NCBI GenBank assembly: GCA_963823045.1
Contig: CAWGKA010000012.1
Coordinates: forward strand, 248,001-312,000
Origin: JADLGL01 sp963823045
GTDB lineage: Bacteria > Pseudomonadota > Alphaproteobacteria > Rhizobiales > Kaistiaceae
Length of the DNA: 64,000 nucleotides
Direction: 5' to 3'
The notes beneath the pieces are model-generated. The model searched no databases. It was not told the DNA's origin and worked only from the letters and a program-made list of their open reading frames with translations. Positions 46,451 to 54,997 of this stretch are shown here, in pieces; within the stretch, counting starts at the first letter, position 1, and each line of letters starts with the position of its first letter. Position numbers and translations under genes: made by a program.

Positions 46451-47488
46451 TCAGTCGCCGAAGAAAAGCGTGCCTATTCGGGCAATCTCTTCGTCCGGGG
46501 TTGCATAGAGGGCCGCCACGTTTTCCGCGATGGTTTGCCCGTCAACATAAGCAAGGTCGATGCCGGCTGCTTCAGCGGCCGCGATGAAGTCAGGGTCGGC
46601 CATCGCCGCGGCAAATGCCTGACGCAATGCCTGGATGAAGGCGGGATCCGAGCCGGCCGGAATGGCATACGGCCCGGCAAAAGAAATCGCCGCAACGGCC
46701 GCACGAATGAAGTCGCGCGCCTGGTCGGGCATCGCAAGGTCGAAGAGGTAGGGGGCGTCGATGTCGGCGCGCCGTTCCGGACCCATATAGAAGAGCAGGC
46801 GGGCACTTCCGTCGGCCACCAAAGGCTGGAGGTATTGCTTGTAGATCGCGTAGTTGTTGCAGATGCCCTGAACCTCGCCGCGATCCAGCGCGATCGCGAT
46901 TTCGCCGGTCGACTGATAGCCGACAACCGGTTCCAGCTGCAGGTCGAGCTGATCATTGAGCAGCGACACGATCGCATAGTCGTTTGCGGTCACGGACACC
47001 GCGCCGAATTTGATCGGCTGGCGCAGGTCGTCGAGGGACTGGACCCCCGCATCAGTCCTCACCAAGCAGAAGAGTGTCGACCCGCGGAAACTGCCGACCC
47101 AATTGACGTCGCGCGGATCGAACAGGGCAGGATCGATGAGGCCGGCCCTGGCGCGGAACGGCATGGCGCTCGGACTGGTGAAGACGATGTAGTTGTCGGC
47201 GGGATCGAGCGAATTGAGATATTCGAGCAGGCGAAGGCCGCCGGCGCCGTTGATGTTCTGCACGACGAAGTTCGGACTGCCGGGCAGGTATCGGTCGAGA
47301 TATGGGATCAACAGCCGGGCTTGAAGGTCGGACATTCCGCCGGCCCCGCCCGACAACAGGATCCGGATGGGCTCACCGTCCAGCGTGAATGCGGCCGGGT
47401 CCTGCGCACGTGCCGCCCCTGCACAGGTAGCGGTCGCGGTGGCCAATATCAGGCTGGCGAGCAGCAATCGGGCACGAGGCATCGGCAT
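46451..47488 (-). CDS. TctC-type periplasmic solute-binding protein 3
   Basis: 345 residues; signal peptide RLLLASLILATATATCAGAARA. EPIRILLSGGAGGMSDLQAR, PGSPNFVVQNINGAGGLRLL, VNWVGSFRGSTLFCLV and DRGEVQGICNNYAIYKQ match the other two copies. It is the promoter-proximal gene of the minus-strand run and the only copy without its own methyltransferase partner. Confidence 0.88.
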   Translation of the reverse strand: MPMPRARLLLASLILATATATCAGAARAQDPAAFTLDGEPIRILLSGGAGGMSDLQARLLIPYLDRYLPGSPNFVVQNINGAGGLRLLEYLNSLDPADNYIVFTSPSAMPFRARAGLIDPALFDPRDVNWVGSFRGSTLFCLVRTDAGVQSLDDLRQPIKFGAVSVTANDYAIVSLLNDQLDLQLEPVVGYQSTGEIAIALDRGEVQGICNNYAIYKQYLQPLVADGSARLLFYMGPERRADIDAPYLFDLAMPDQARDFIRAAVAAISFAGPYAIPAGSDPAFIQALRQAFAAAMADPDFIAAAEAAGIDLAYVDGQTIAENVAALYATPDEEIARIGTLFFGD

Positions 47489-47949
47489 GGGTGGGGCTTG
47501 GTCTGGTTGGATTGGTGGTGGCAGGTCCGACGATTGGCCGATGAACTACACCAAGCCAAAGGCTCAAACGGTGGCACGCCTGCAACGGCGTGAGGGATTC
47601 GAGGCGCGGAGGCGGGTGGTCGATCCCGCGCGAACGCTCGGGGGAGGGGTGTTGGCGGCGGCCGCGCCTAGCAAGAAATCGGGGCGAGGCGCCACAACAT
47701 AAGGCGTGCGCCCCTTTTGTGGTGGCCAGTTCTTCTGCCGTTCAGGCTGTCGCAGAAGTGAACGGTTGTGTTGGCGCAGGCCTTAGTCTTGCCGCGCTGC
47801 CGAAGTCATCTAGCCGATCTCGTTCTGCACGGGCGAGACAACATGACGATTGACTTTTGTTCGGCACGCTGGCGTGATCACGAACAGATCACGGGTTCGT
47901 GATCTGTCGGGGAGGGGCCGGCCAATACGAACGTTGAGGTAGTTCGACG
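47489..47949. other. 460-bp intergenic region between tctC-3 and the SnoaL-like gene
   Basis: No convincing gene. It should contain the promoter of the TctC cluster (minus) and of the SnoaL-like gene (plus). A TTGACT element lies at 47850 and a complex inverted repeat at 47876-47906; otherwise nothing recognisable. Confidence 0.5.
47876..47906. promoter_or_regulatory. Overlapping inverted repeats with three GATCACG half-sites
   Basis: GATCACGAAC (47876-47885) and GTTCGTGATC (47895-47904) form a perfect 10-bp inverted repeat; a second, overlapping one is CAGATCACG/CGTGATCTG (47885-47906). Three GATCACG half-sites in 31 bp suggest an operator for a dimeric regulator, about 45 bp upstream of the SnoaL-like gene. 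Confidence 0.5.
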
Positions 47950-48378
47950 ATGAGCAGGCAAAACAGGAAGCAAGTGGAACGCTTGCTTGCGGGGATGAAC
48001 GCGGGCAATGCCAGCGTTTTCGAGCAGGTCTATCACGATGACGCGGTGATCGATTGGCCGCAATTTGGCGAGCGGATCCACGGCGCCGTCGATCGTCGTC
48101 AGCTCTATGAAAGCTTGCCGACCAAGCCGGACCTTCATGTCAGGCGCATCTTCGGTGCTGCCGATGTCTGGGTTGTCGAAGCGCTGCTCGTCTATGATGG
48201 CGAGGAGAATTACGGCGTTTCGATCTTTGAATTCCGGGCGGGCAAAATTGCCCGCGAGACGAGCTACTGGGCCGAACCGAAGGTGGGTGGCGCAGGCTGG
48301 AAGAAGAAGTGGGTCCACCCGCTGGAGGCCATTCGGCGGATTCCCGAGCCCGACGAACTCGAGGCCGAAGAGGGCTAG
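47950..48378 (+). CDS. SnoaL-like/NTF2-fold protein
   Basis: 142 residues. The N-terminal helix QVERLLAGMNAGNASVFEQV is followed by YHDDAVIDWPQFGERIHGAV, the typical polyketide-cyclase-like (SnoaL) cone fold, and by strands VWVVEALLVYDGEENYGVSIFEFRAGKIARETSYWAEP. These small proteins bind or isomerise hydrophobic ligands; the ligand here is unknown. A regulatory palindrome precedes it. Confidence 0.75.
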   Translation: MSRQNRKQVERLLAGMNAGNASVFEQVYHDDAVIDWPQFGERIHGAVDRRQLYESLPTKPDLHVRRIFGAADVWVVEALLVYDGEENYGVSIFEFRAGKIARETSYWAEPKVGGAGWKKKWVHPLEAIRRIPEPDELEAEEG

Positions 48379-48393
48379 GGTTGTCGCGGGGCC

Positions 48394-48543
48394 ATGCTGG
48401 CGCCCCACATGACCGACGAGGAGGTCGAGCTACTTTCGATCTTCTATGCGAAGTCCAGCCGAATCCTTGAATTCGGATGTGGCGGCAGCACGCTGCTGCC
48501 GTCGGCCGATGCCGGCTTGGCACGCCAATACGATGCCAGATGA
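48394..48543 (+). pseudogene. N-terminal fragment of a class I methyltransferase-like gene
   Basis: A 49-codon frame: MTDEEVELLSIFYAKSSRIL followed by EFGCGGST, which is the opening of a family whose full proteins run to about 200 residues with the SAM loop LEFGCGGST. After STLLPSADAGLA the sequence loses similarity and stops, and the next gene begins on the opposite strand one base later. It looks like a remnant left by deletion. Confidence 0.5.
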
Positions 48544-48544
48544 C

Positions 48545-49321
48545 TTAGTGCATGGCGTTCCAGGCCTGCGTCGCCGCTTCGATGAATTGAACGATCCGGC
48601 CATCGTCGCGCATGGCGGCAATTTCGGCTCCGAACGCATCGATCAGCGACAGACAAGGCGACTGCTTGGAGAAGGCGACATACATGTTGGCTTCGACGAG
48701 GTTGGGCGTCAGCACGGCGATCTGATCGCGGATGCCAAGTTCGGTGGCGACGGCGAGCCCGGGATAAAGACCGAAGACCATGTAGTCGGCGCGCCCGGCG
48801 AGCAGCTCCGTGAAAGCTGCGTCGACGCCCTCAGTCCGCGTGACGTCGAGATTGGCGGCCATGAAGGTGTCGAACTCCGTGCCGAAGCTTTCGCCGGCAT
48901 TCGTCACGCCATGCTTGCCGATGAGATCGTCGCGCCCGGTGAACGCGAAGTCGGCGTTGGCGGCGACGAAGACGACGACGGGATCGATCATGAAGGGCGG
49001 CTCGACATAGTCGAGATAGGTTGCCCGCTCGTCATTGTAATAGATGCCGAAGATGATGTCGGCGGCGCCGTCTCGGGCGGCCGCTTGCGCGTCCTCCCAG
49101 GTGCCCATGTCGCGAGACTGCGCGGGCACGCCGAGGTCGGCTGCGATTGCCTCCACGAGCATGGCGCCGGCACCGGCGATGGCATCGCCGTCACGGTATC
49201 CGATGGGGGCATATTCCGGGTGACCGGTGGCCGTGAGCGCAGTGCATGCGTCTTGGGCGAAGGCGCTTGGCGACGCCAGCAGCGCGGCGACCCCAAGGAG
49301 AGATGCGAGCAGCTTCTTCAT
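48545..49321 (-). CDS. Family 3 periplasmic substrate-binding protein (amino-acid ABC type)
   Basis: 258 residues with signal LLASLLGVAALLASPSAFA. It has TATGHPEYAPIGYRDGDAIAGAG, LGVPAQSRDMGTWEDAQAAARDGAADIIFG and TFMAANLDVTRTEGVDAAF, the two-lobed fold of polar-amino-acid binding proteins. No ABC permease or ATPase is adjacent, so it is an orphan, or could act as an independent sensor or enzyme. Ligand unknown. Confidence 0.82.
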   Translation of the reverse strand: MKKLLASLLGVAALLASPSAFAQDACTALTATGHPEYAPIGYRDGDAIAGAGAMLVEAIAADLGVPAQSRDMGTWEDAQAAARDGAADIIFGIYYNDERATYLDYVEPPFMIDPVVVFVAANADFAFTGRDDLIGKHGVTNAGESFGTEFDTFMAANLDVTRTEGVDAAFTELLAGRADYMVFGLYPGLAVATELGIRDQIAVLTPNLVEANMYVAFSKQSPCLSLIDAFGAEIAAMRDDGRIVQFIEAATQAWNAMH

Positions 49322-49433
49322 TTACGCGCGCTCCCGATGCAGTTGTTTGCAGTCTATCCTACACAGCCCGGCCTTGGGCGTGTTGCTTGCCGGGTGGTGT
49401 ACACCCTGTGAACAAAGGAGGTGCCCAAAGCTC

Positions 49434-50630
49434 ATGCCGGTAGCCAATCCGCCTTCTCCTGAGGCCAATGCGACAGTCGCCTATGGCTGCGAGTGGGCCG
49501 CCGATGTCGCGGGGATTCGCGCCATTGGCACGATGCCGGCCGCGGAGGTCAGGCCAACCGCGCCGATCCCGGTGCATTTCCAGGACGGGTTTGTGGAGGC
49601 GACCGTCGGTCAGGTCTGGTCGGATGCTCAGACCATTTTCGCAGACAGAGAAGAAGCGTTACCGCTCTCGGCCTACGCGCTCCGTGGGGCGACCTGCCTC
49701 TACCCGGCCATGGCCGTGGTGGCGCGAGGCAACACCATCGTCCGCGAAACCTGGGCGTCGAAGAAAGGGTTGGAACGCGTTCCAGGTTTCGCCGAGGCGA
49801 AGCGCAAGCAGCTCTTGGCTCTTCGGCGTGAAGGGAAACGCGTTCGGGCGGCGATCGCGCCGGCCGAGCCGCTCGCCGGCGATTATTTCCTCCTGACGTC
49901 TTCGATCTACGCCAACTATTTCCACTGGCTGATCGAATGCCTGCCGAAAGTCGGCCTATGGCGTCAGATGGGATACGACCGGCCGTTGTTGTGCCCGGTG
50001 CTGACGAAGCGCTGGCACAGCGAAACGTTGGCCTTTGCCGACGTGCCACCCGAGCGCTGCGTTCAGATCGCACAGAACGCGGCAATCGAAGGGGAGATGA
50101 TCTTCGCCGACCGCGTTTCTTCGCATCCGGCGCGAATATCTCCCTCGATCGTGCCGTTCATGCGATCGTTGGGCGACCGCGCGCGGACGACAGGCGCGCG
50201 CAGGCGCATTTACGTGACGCGCGCCAACGCAGGCGGACGGCAACTCCTCAATGAAGATGAACTGCTGTCGACATTGGAGCCACTTGGCTTCGAGCGTGTC
50301 GCCTTGGAGCGGCTGCCGTTCGCGCAACAGGTCGCCTTATTCGCCGACGCCGATATGGTGATCGCACCCCATGGCGCCGGGTTGGCGAATATCGCGTTCT
50401 GCAAGCCCGGCACCATCGTTGTCGAACTCGGCCATGACGGCATGCGGGACAGCCGGATCGTATCTTACGCAGCGCTCGCCAGATGCTTCGATGTCAGCCT
50501 CGGCGTCGTCGTAGGCCGCGCCGATGAGGCGGCGAGCGCGCCCATCAAGCGAAGCGAGAGCTATCACTTCCGAGTTGCGCCTGAGGCGGTGCTCCGGGTG
50601 CTGGACGAACTCCGAGAGCGGCGGCTCTAG
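49434..50630 (+). CDS. Glycosyltransferase family 61 protein
   Basis: 398 residues. AGGAGGTG lies ten bases before the ATG. DUF563/GT61 signatures are IYANYFHWLIECLPKVGLWR, RRIYVTRANAGGRQLLNEDE and DADMVIAPHGAGLANIAFCKPGTIVVEL. Bacterial GT61 proteins transfer xylose, arabinose or similar sugars in capsule or glycoprotein synthesis. The earlier GTG/ATG in the same frame would add sequence that is antisense to the binding-protein gene. It probably acts with the GT2 protein at 36689 on a surface glycan (inference). Confidence 0.88.
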   Translation: MPVANPPSPEANATVAYGCEWAADVAGIRAIGTMPAAEVRPTAPIPVHFQDGFVEATVGQVWSDAQTIFADREEALPLSAYALRGATCLYPAMAVVARGNTIVRETWASKKGLERVPGFAEAKRKQLLALRREGKRVRAAIAPAEPLAGDYFLLTSSIYANYFHWLIECLPKVGLWRQMGYDRPLLCPVLTKRWHSETLAFADVPPERCVQIAQNAAIEGEMIFADRVSSHPARISPSIVPFMRSLGDRARTTGARRRIYVTRANAGGRQLLNEDELLSTLEPLGFERVALERLPFAQQVALFADADMVIAPHGAGLANIAFCKPGTIVVELGHDGMRDSRIVSYAALARCFDVSLGVVVGRADEAASAPIKRSESYHFRVAPEAVLRVLDELRERRL

Positions 50631-51184
50631 GCCGCGTCCTTCCATTTGATCGAACAACCGATCGAGGGAATCTGCTCCGCCGGTGCGGCGCCGGTCTCAG
50701 CCACCAGGCGCATCGCCTCAAGGAGTTCGCGTTTCGCGCCCGGCGGCGGCGGGTCCTTGCGGCCCTCGTCGAGGCGGCCGCGGTAGCGGATCTTGCCGTC
50801 GGCATCGAGACCGAAGAAATCGGGCGTGCATTCCGCCTTGTAGGCGCGGGCGACATCCTGTGTCGCATCATACAGATAGGGGAAGGGCAGGTGGTGGGCC
50901 TCGGCGAACAGCTTCATGTTGTCGAAGGAGTCCTCCGGATAGGTCGACACGTCATTGGCGTTGATGGCGACGAAGCCGATCCCGACTTCGGCCAATGCGC
51001 GTGCATCCGCGGCCATACGATCGATCACGCCCTTCACATAGGGGCAGTGATTGCAGATGAAGACGACGACCGTGCCCTTCGGCCCGGCGACGTCGGCGAG
51101 GCTGTAGGTCTTGCCGTCCGTGGCGGGCAGGCTGAAAGGCGGGGCGGGAATGCCGAGTTCGGCGGGCGGCGGGCTAATGGCCAT
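50627..51184 (-). CDS. Thioredoxin-fold redoxin, AhpC/TSA family
   Basis: 185 residues, ATG with AAGGAGGACG upstream. FSLPATDGKTYSLADVAG, VVFICNHCPYVKGVIDRM (CxxC active site), INANDVSTYPEDSFDNM and PDFFGLDADGKIRYRGRLD are typical of the cytoplasmic redoxin group with a CNHCP motif. It reduces peroxides or disulfides; exact partner unknown. It converges on the GT61 gene with 4 bp overlap. Confidence 0.88.
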   Translation of the reverse strand: MAISPPPAELGIPAPPFSLPATDGKTYSLADVAGPKGTVVVFICNHCPYVKGVIDRMAADARALAEVGIGFVAINANDVSTYPEDSFDNMKLFAEAHHLPFPYLYDATQDVARAYKAECTPDFFGLDADGKIRYRGRLDEGRKDPPPPGAKRELLEAMRLVAETGAAPAEQIPSIGCSIKWKDAA

Positions 51185-51287
51185 CAACGTCCTCCTTCGA
51201 AAGACAATTTCGAGCGCGCTCGGGGGCGCTCGGGTTCCATGCGAAGGTGTGGCTCCGGTGCCCGCCTGTCAACGCCGAGAGGTAGCG

Positions 51288-51899
51288 TCAGTTGATGGGG
51301 ACGACCTGCGGTTCCGCGTCGCCGACGTGAACGACGATGTCGACCATGCCCGCCGGCGGGTCGGCGATCTCGGTGGTGAACTGCGCCGAGACACCGGGAT
51401 TGAGCGTCGTGCGCGATGGAAAGACCGTCAGCGTCTGCAGCGTACTGCCGTCGGCAGCGCGAAGGGCGAGCGTTACCTGTGGCACGGCGACTTGGCGTCC
51501 GGTCGGGTTGGCGATCGTCCCCTCGACGCTGAGACCAATCCAGCCGCGCGAATAAACGCGGACGACGCGTACATTCTCAGCGACGAGGCCCGCTGCGCCC
51601 GTCGGCAAGCCGATGGTCGTGTAGAGCTTGGAGAGCGAAGGGAAAGTGTCGACGATCGGCCCGCGCAGGGCCATGAGGCCAGCCGCGAGGGTGAGGATGG
51701 CCAATGCGGCCCACAGGGCGATCAACAGGCCTTTCGGCGTGCGCCAGCGCGGGCGATCGCGGGTGTAGGTAATCGGGCGATCGAAGCCGGGATAGAGGTC
51801 TATTATCTCGCCGTCGGCCCCGCCGCCCGGAACGGAACGGCGCGATGGCAGGATGATTTCGCCACGAATGGTCCTGGCGCTTGAGTCGCGATGTGTCAT
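51288..51899 (-). CDS. DUF3426-domain membrane protein
   Basis: 203 residues. A basic cytoplasmic N-terminus (about 60 residues) is followed by one membrane span, LLIALWAALAILTLAAGLM, and a C-terminal beta-sandwich (VRVVRVYSRGWIGLSVEGTI, QVTLALRAADGSTLQTLTVF) of the DUF3426/FxLYD kind. Relatives next to ftsE in Hyphomicrobiales usually begin with an MJ0042 zinc ribbon; none is present before or after this start. Divergent from ftsE. Confidence 0.78.
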   Translation of the reverse strand: MTHRDSSARTIRGEIILPSRRSVPGGGADGEIIDLYPGFDRPITYTRDRPRWRTPKGLLIALWAALAILTLAAGLMALRGPIVDTFPSLSKLYTTIGLPTGAAGLVAENVRVVRVYSRGWIGLSVEGTIANPTGRQVAVPQVTLALRAADGSTLQTLTVFPSRTTLNPGVSAQFTTEIADPPAGMVDIVVHVGDAEPQVVPIN

Positions 51900-52083
51900 T
51901 ACGGGCGTCCGATCGACTTCGGCGCACGCTAATCCGCATTTGTTAACGATTGGGAAACCAAGATTTCGGCGGTTTCGCGCTGACCTTTTCGTGGCCGGCT
52001 TGCTTGTCGGCGACACGCAATCGTAAACGAAGCCGACGACCCGCCGGCAAGTGGGTGGCGCCGCCACGGCGTGCCACCAATAA

Positions 52084-52759
52084 ATGAGGCCTCGGCAATT
52101 GTTCCGTTTCGACAATGTCGGACTGCGCTACGGCACCGGCCCTGAGATTCTTCGGGATCTCAATTTCCGCGTCGAACCGCGTTCGTTCCAATATCTGACG
52201 GGCCCGTCCGGCGCGGGGAAGACCAGCCTCTTGCGCCTCTTCTTCCTGACGATCAGACCGTCGCGCGGCCTGATCTCCGTGTTCGGTCGCGATTCATCGA
52301 CAATCCGGGCCAATGATTTGCCGCGTATCCGTCGGCGCATCGGTGTCGTCTTTCAGGATTTCCGGCTGCTCGACCATCTCACCACCTATGAGAATGTCGC
52401 CTTGGCTCTGCGCGTCGTCGGGAGGGCCGAGTCGCGCTATCGCGCCGATGTAGTCGAACTCCTCAATTGGGTCGGCCTCGGCGATCGCATCAACGCCTAT
52501 CCGCCGGTGCTGTCGGGCGGCGAGAAGCAGCGCGCGGCGATCGCCCGCGCCGTCATCGGTCATCCCGGAGATTCTCCTGGCAGACGAGCCGACCGGCAAT
52601 GTCGACCCGCCCATGGCGCGGCGCATCCTGCGTCTCTTCGTCGAGCTCAACCGACTCGGCACCTCGGTGGTGATCGCAACGCATGATACCGATCTGATGC
52701 AAAGGCATCCGGCGCGGACGATGGCGCTCGAAGACGGACGTCTCGAGATCCATGACTGA
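52084..52759 (+). CDS. ftsE: Cell division ATP-binding protein FtsE (one frameshift)
   Basis: After repair, 224 residues. TGPSGAGKTSLLRLFF (Walker A), VVFQDFRLLDHLT (Q-loop), LSGGEKQRAAIARAVIGHP (signature), ILLADEPTGNVD (Walker B) and IATHDTDLM. The frame breaks near 52565, where one extra C follows IGHP. FtsE with FtsX forms the ABC-type complex that activates septal peptidoglycan hydrolases. It overlaps ftsX by 8 bp. Confidence 0.94.
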
Positions 52760-53715
52760 CACGCCGATCAGAACCCCAGGGCTAAGGCTGCTACCGGGGC
52801 GAAGCCGTCGCCGCAGGTTTGCCGGGCCGGGGCCGATCGTGCCGGCGAACTCCATCGCCGGCAACGCGCTGATGACGGTGGTGGCGATCATGAGCTTCCT
52901 CGCCTGCATCACCGTCGGGCGCGGTGACGCTGGTGCAGGACGCGTCGCAGAACTGGCAATCCGATATCATGCGCGAGGTGACGATCCAGGTCGTGCCGCG
53001 CGATGGGGTCGACACCGACGCCGCCGTTCAGGAGGCGGCCGCGATCGCGCGCCAGACGCCCGGCGTGACCAGCGTTCAGACGCTGACGCAGGCGGAGAAC
53101 ACCGCGCTGCTCGAGCCCTGGCTCGGCACCGGCCTCGATATCGCCGACCTGCCGATCCCGCGCTTGATCGTGGTGCGGATCGACGATCGCAGCACGGTCG
53201 ACCTGACCGGGCTGGCGACGGCCCTGGAGGATGTCGATGGCGCGACGCTCGACGACCATCGGGTGTGGACGGACAGGCTGCGCGCGATGGCGAATGTCTC
53301 GGTCGTCGTCGGCTTCGCCGTGCTGGCGCTGGTGTTCACGGCGACCGTGCTGTCGGTCGTCTTCGCAACGCGCGGCGCGATGACCGGCAATCAGCAGATC
53401 GTCTCGGTGCTGCATTTCATCGGCGCCGAAGACGGCTTCGTCGCCGGCGAGTTCCAGCGGCATTTCCTGTTGCTCGGCCTCAGGGGCGGCCTGACCGGCG
53501 CGGCGGCGGCGTCGATCCTCTTCGCCATCGTCAGCCTTGTGACGGCGGCAACGCGCTCGGTTCCGGAGGGGACGCAAGTGACGGCCTTGTTCGGCAGCCT
53601 GTCGGTTGGGCCGACGGCCTATTTCGGGGCGATCGGCGTTGCCTTCGCCATCGCGATCCTCACGGCGATCACGTCGCGGCTGACGGTGTTCCGCTACCTT
53701 GGGGCGGTGGAATGA
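52752..53715 (+). CDS. ftsX: Cell division protein FtsX (one frameshift)
   Basis: After repair, 320 residues. Span 1 is NALMTVVAIMSFLACITVGA, followed by a periplasmic domain (about residues 60-180) and three more spans (MANVSVVVGFAVLALVFTAT onward). The frame breaks near 52918, joining ACITVG to AVTLVQDASQNWQ when one base is removed. SVLHFIGAEDGFVAGEFQRH is the family's cytoplasmic loop. It overlaps ftsE upstream and plsC downstream (ATGA). Confidence 0.93.
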
Positions 53716-54561
53716 GCGCAGGGCAAACGACGGCGGCGGAAGCCGCGGCGCGCGAACCGAACATGTTCTGGGTCGGCCTCCGATCGGCGATCTTCAACGT
53801 CGTCTTCTATCTGCACATGATCGCCGTCTTCGTCGTCGTGACGCCGGTCTATTTCTTCCTGCCGCAGCGGCTCAATATGGCCGTGGTGAGCAGCTGGGCG
53901 CGGCGGACGCTGTGGCTGCTGCGGGTGATCTGCGGCACCAAGGTCGAGTTTCGCGGCCGCGAAAACATCCCGGCCGACGGGCGCTACATCCTCGCCGGAA
54001 AGCATCAGTCGATCTGGGAAACATTCGCGCTGCTGGCCGTCGAGCCCAATCCGGGCGTCATCATCAAGCGCGAATTGCTGCGCGTGCCGATCTGGGGCTG
54101 GTGGGCCTGGAAGGCGGAGATGATCTACGTCACCCGCACCGCCGGCACCGCCGCGCTGAGGGAGATCGTCGCCGGCAGCCGAAAGGTTCTGGCCGAGGGC
54201 CGGCCGGTCTTCATCTTCCCGGAGGGGACCCGCCGGCCGCCGGGCGCGCCGCCCGAGTACAAATTTGGCGTCGTCCAGATGTACAAGGATCTGGACGTGC
54301 CGGTGCTGCCGGCCGCGCTCAATTCCGGCTTCTATTGGCCGCGGCGGAAGTTCCTGCGCTTCCCCGGCACGATCGTCGTGACCTTCCTGCCTCCGATCGA
54401 GCCGGGCCTTGCCCCGCGCGAATTCCTCACCAAGCTGACGCAGGACAGTCGAAGGCGAGTGCGATCGCCTGCTCCTGGAGGCCGACCGAGCCGATCCACG
54501 TCCGCCGTTCGGGCCTGAGGCCAACGAACGATTGGCGGCACTGCGAGGCGGCAACGGCTAG
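53712..54561 (+). CDS. plsC: 1-acyl-sn-glycerol-3-phosphate acyltransferase (one frameshift near the end)
   Basis: After repair, 282 residues. One or two N-terminal spans, then the acyltransferase motifs LAGKHQSIWETF (HxxxxD-type, here HQSIWE), AEMIYVTRTAGTAAL and IFPEGTRRPPG. Lysophosphatidate acylation makes phosphatidic acid. The frame breaks near 54447; one base less gives the tail VEGECDRLLLEADRADPRPP to the TAG at 54561. Position after ftsX is conserved in Hyphomicrobiales. Confidence 0.9.
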
Positions 54562-54602
54562 CCGGCACTTAGGGCTTGCGAATTCGCCGATGGCTGCCCG
54601 TT

Positions 54603-54617
54603 GTTCTATCTTTGTTC
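54603..54617 (+). promoter_or_regulatory. LexA/SOS box, GTTC-N7-GTTC
   Basis: GTTC (54603-54606), seven bases TATCTTT, GTTC (54614-54617): an exact match to the alphaproteobacterial LexA operator. It ends one base before the ATG of the next gene. Confidence 0.7.
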
Positions 54618-54618
54618 C

Positions 54619-54993
54619 ATGGAGAATCGTGACACACTCACCGATGGCGGGACGCCGGAATTCGCCGATCGCTGCGGCCTTGGCGATCGTTATCGCTACT
54701 GGCTCGGAGCCTCCGGGCGGCGACATCTCTTCACCGCGGTCGACGCGAGCGAACTGCCGGATTTCAGCCAGGCCGTCGTCGTCCTGGCCCGACGCGACGT
54801 GACGGGCCGCTATGTCGGCGTCGACGTCGTCTGCCCCGGCGATCCGGGTGAACCGGCCTCGGCGGAGGTTGCCTCGCGATCGATCGCCGACCCGCTGCTT
54901 GCCGTGTTCGTCCATCTGCTGACAGGCAATCCCTCGGCGCGGCAACGCCTCGTCAGGGATTTGACCGGCGCCCGGCAACGTCTCGCCGCTTAG
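54619..54993 (+). CDS. Hypothetical protein directly behind an SOS box
   Basis: 124 residues, MENRDTLTDGGTPEF. No recognised domain. It is a small, acidic, soluble protein with RYWLGASGRRHLFTAVDASE and DPLLAVFVHLLTGNP as the best-structured parts. The LexA box touches the start codon, so transcription is probably damage-inducible; the true start might also be a little downstream. Between plsC and the ChaC gene. Confidence 0.65.
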   Translation: MENRDTLTDGGTPEFADRCGLGDRYRYWLGASGRRHLFTAVDASELPDFSQAVVVLARRDVTGRYVGVDVVCPGDPGEPASAEVASRSIADPLLAVFVHLLTGNPSARQRLVRDLTGARQRLAA

Positions 54994-54997
54994 CGTC

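Noticed and set aside
39089..47488. Reading the TctC run as tandem assembly duplication
   Set aside because: The three proteins differ throughout and have different spacers and partners, so these are old paralogues, not a collapsed or repeated contig segment.
52752..54518. A 588-residue open frame running from ftsX into plsC
   Set aside because: It is an artefact of the ftsX frameshift: only its first ~57 and last ~260 residues are real, belonging to two different genes.
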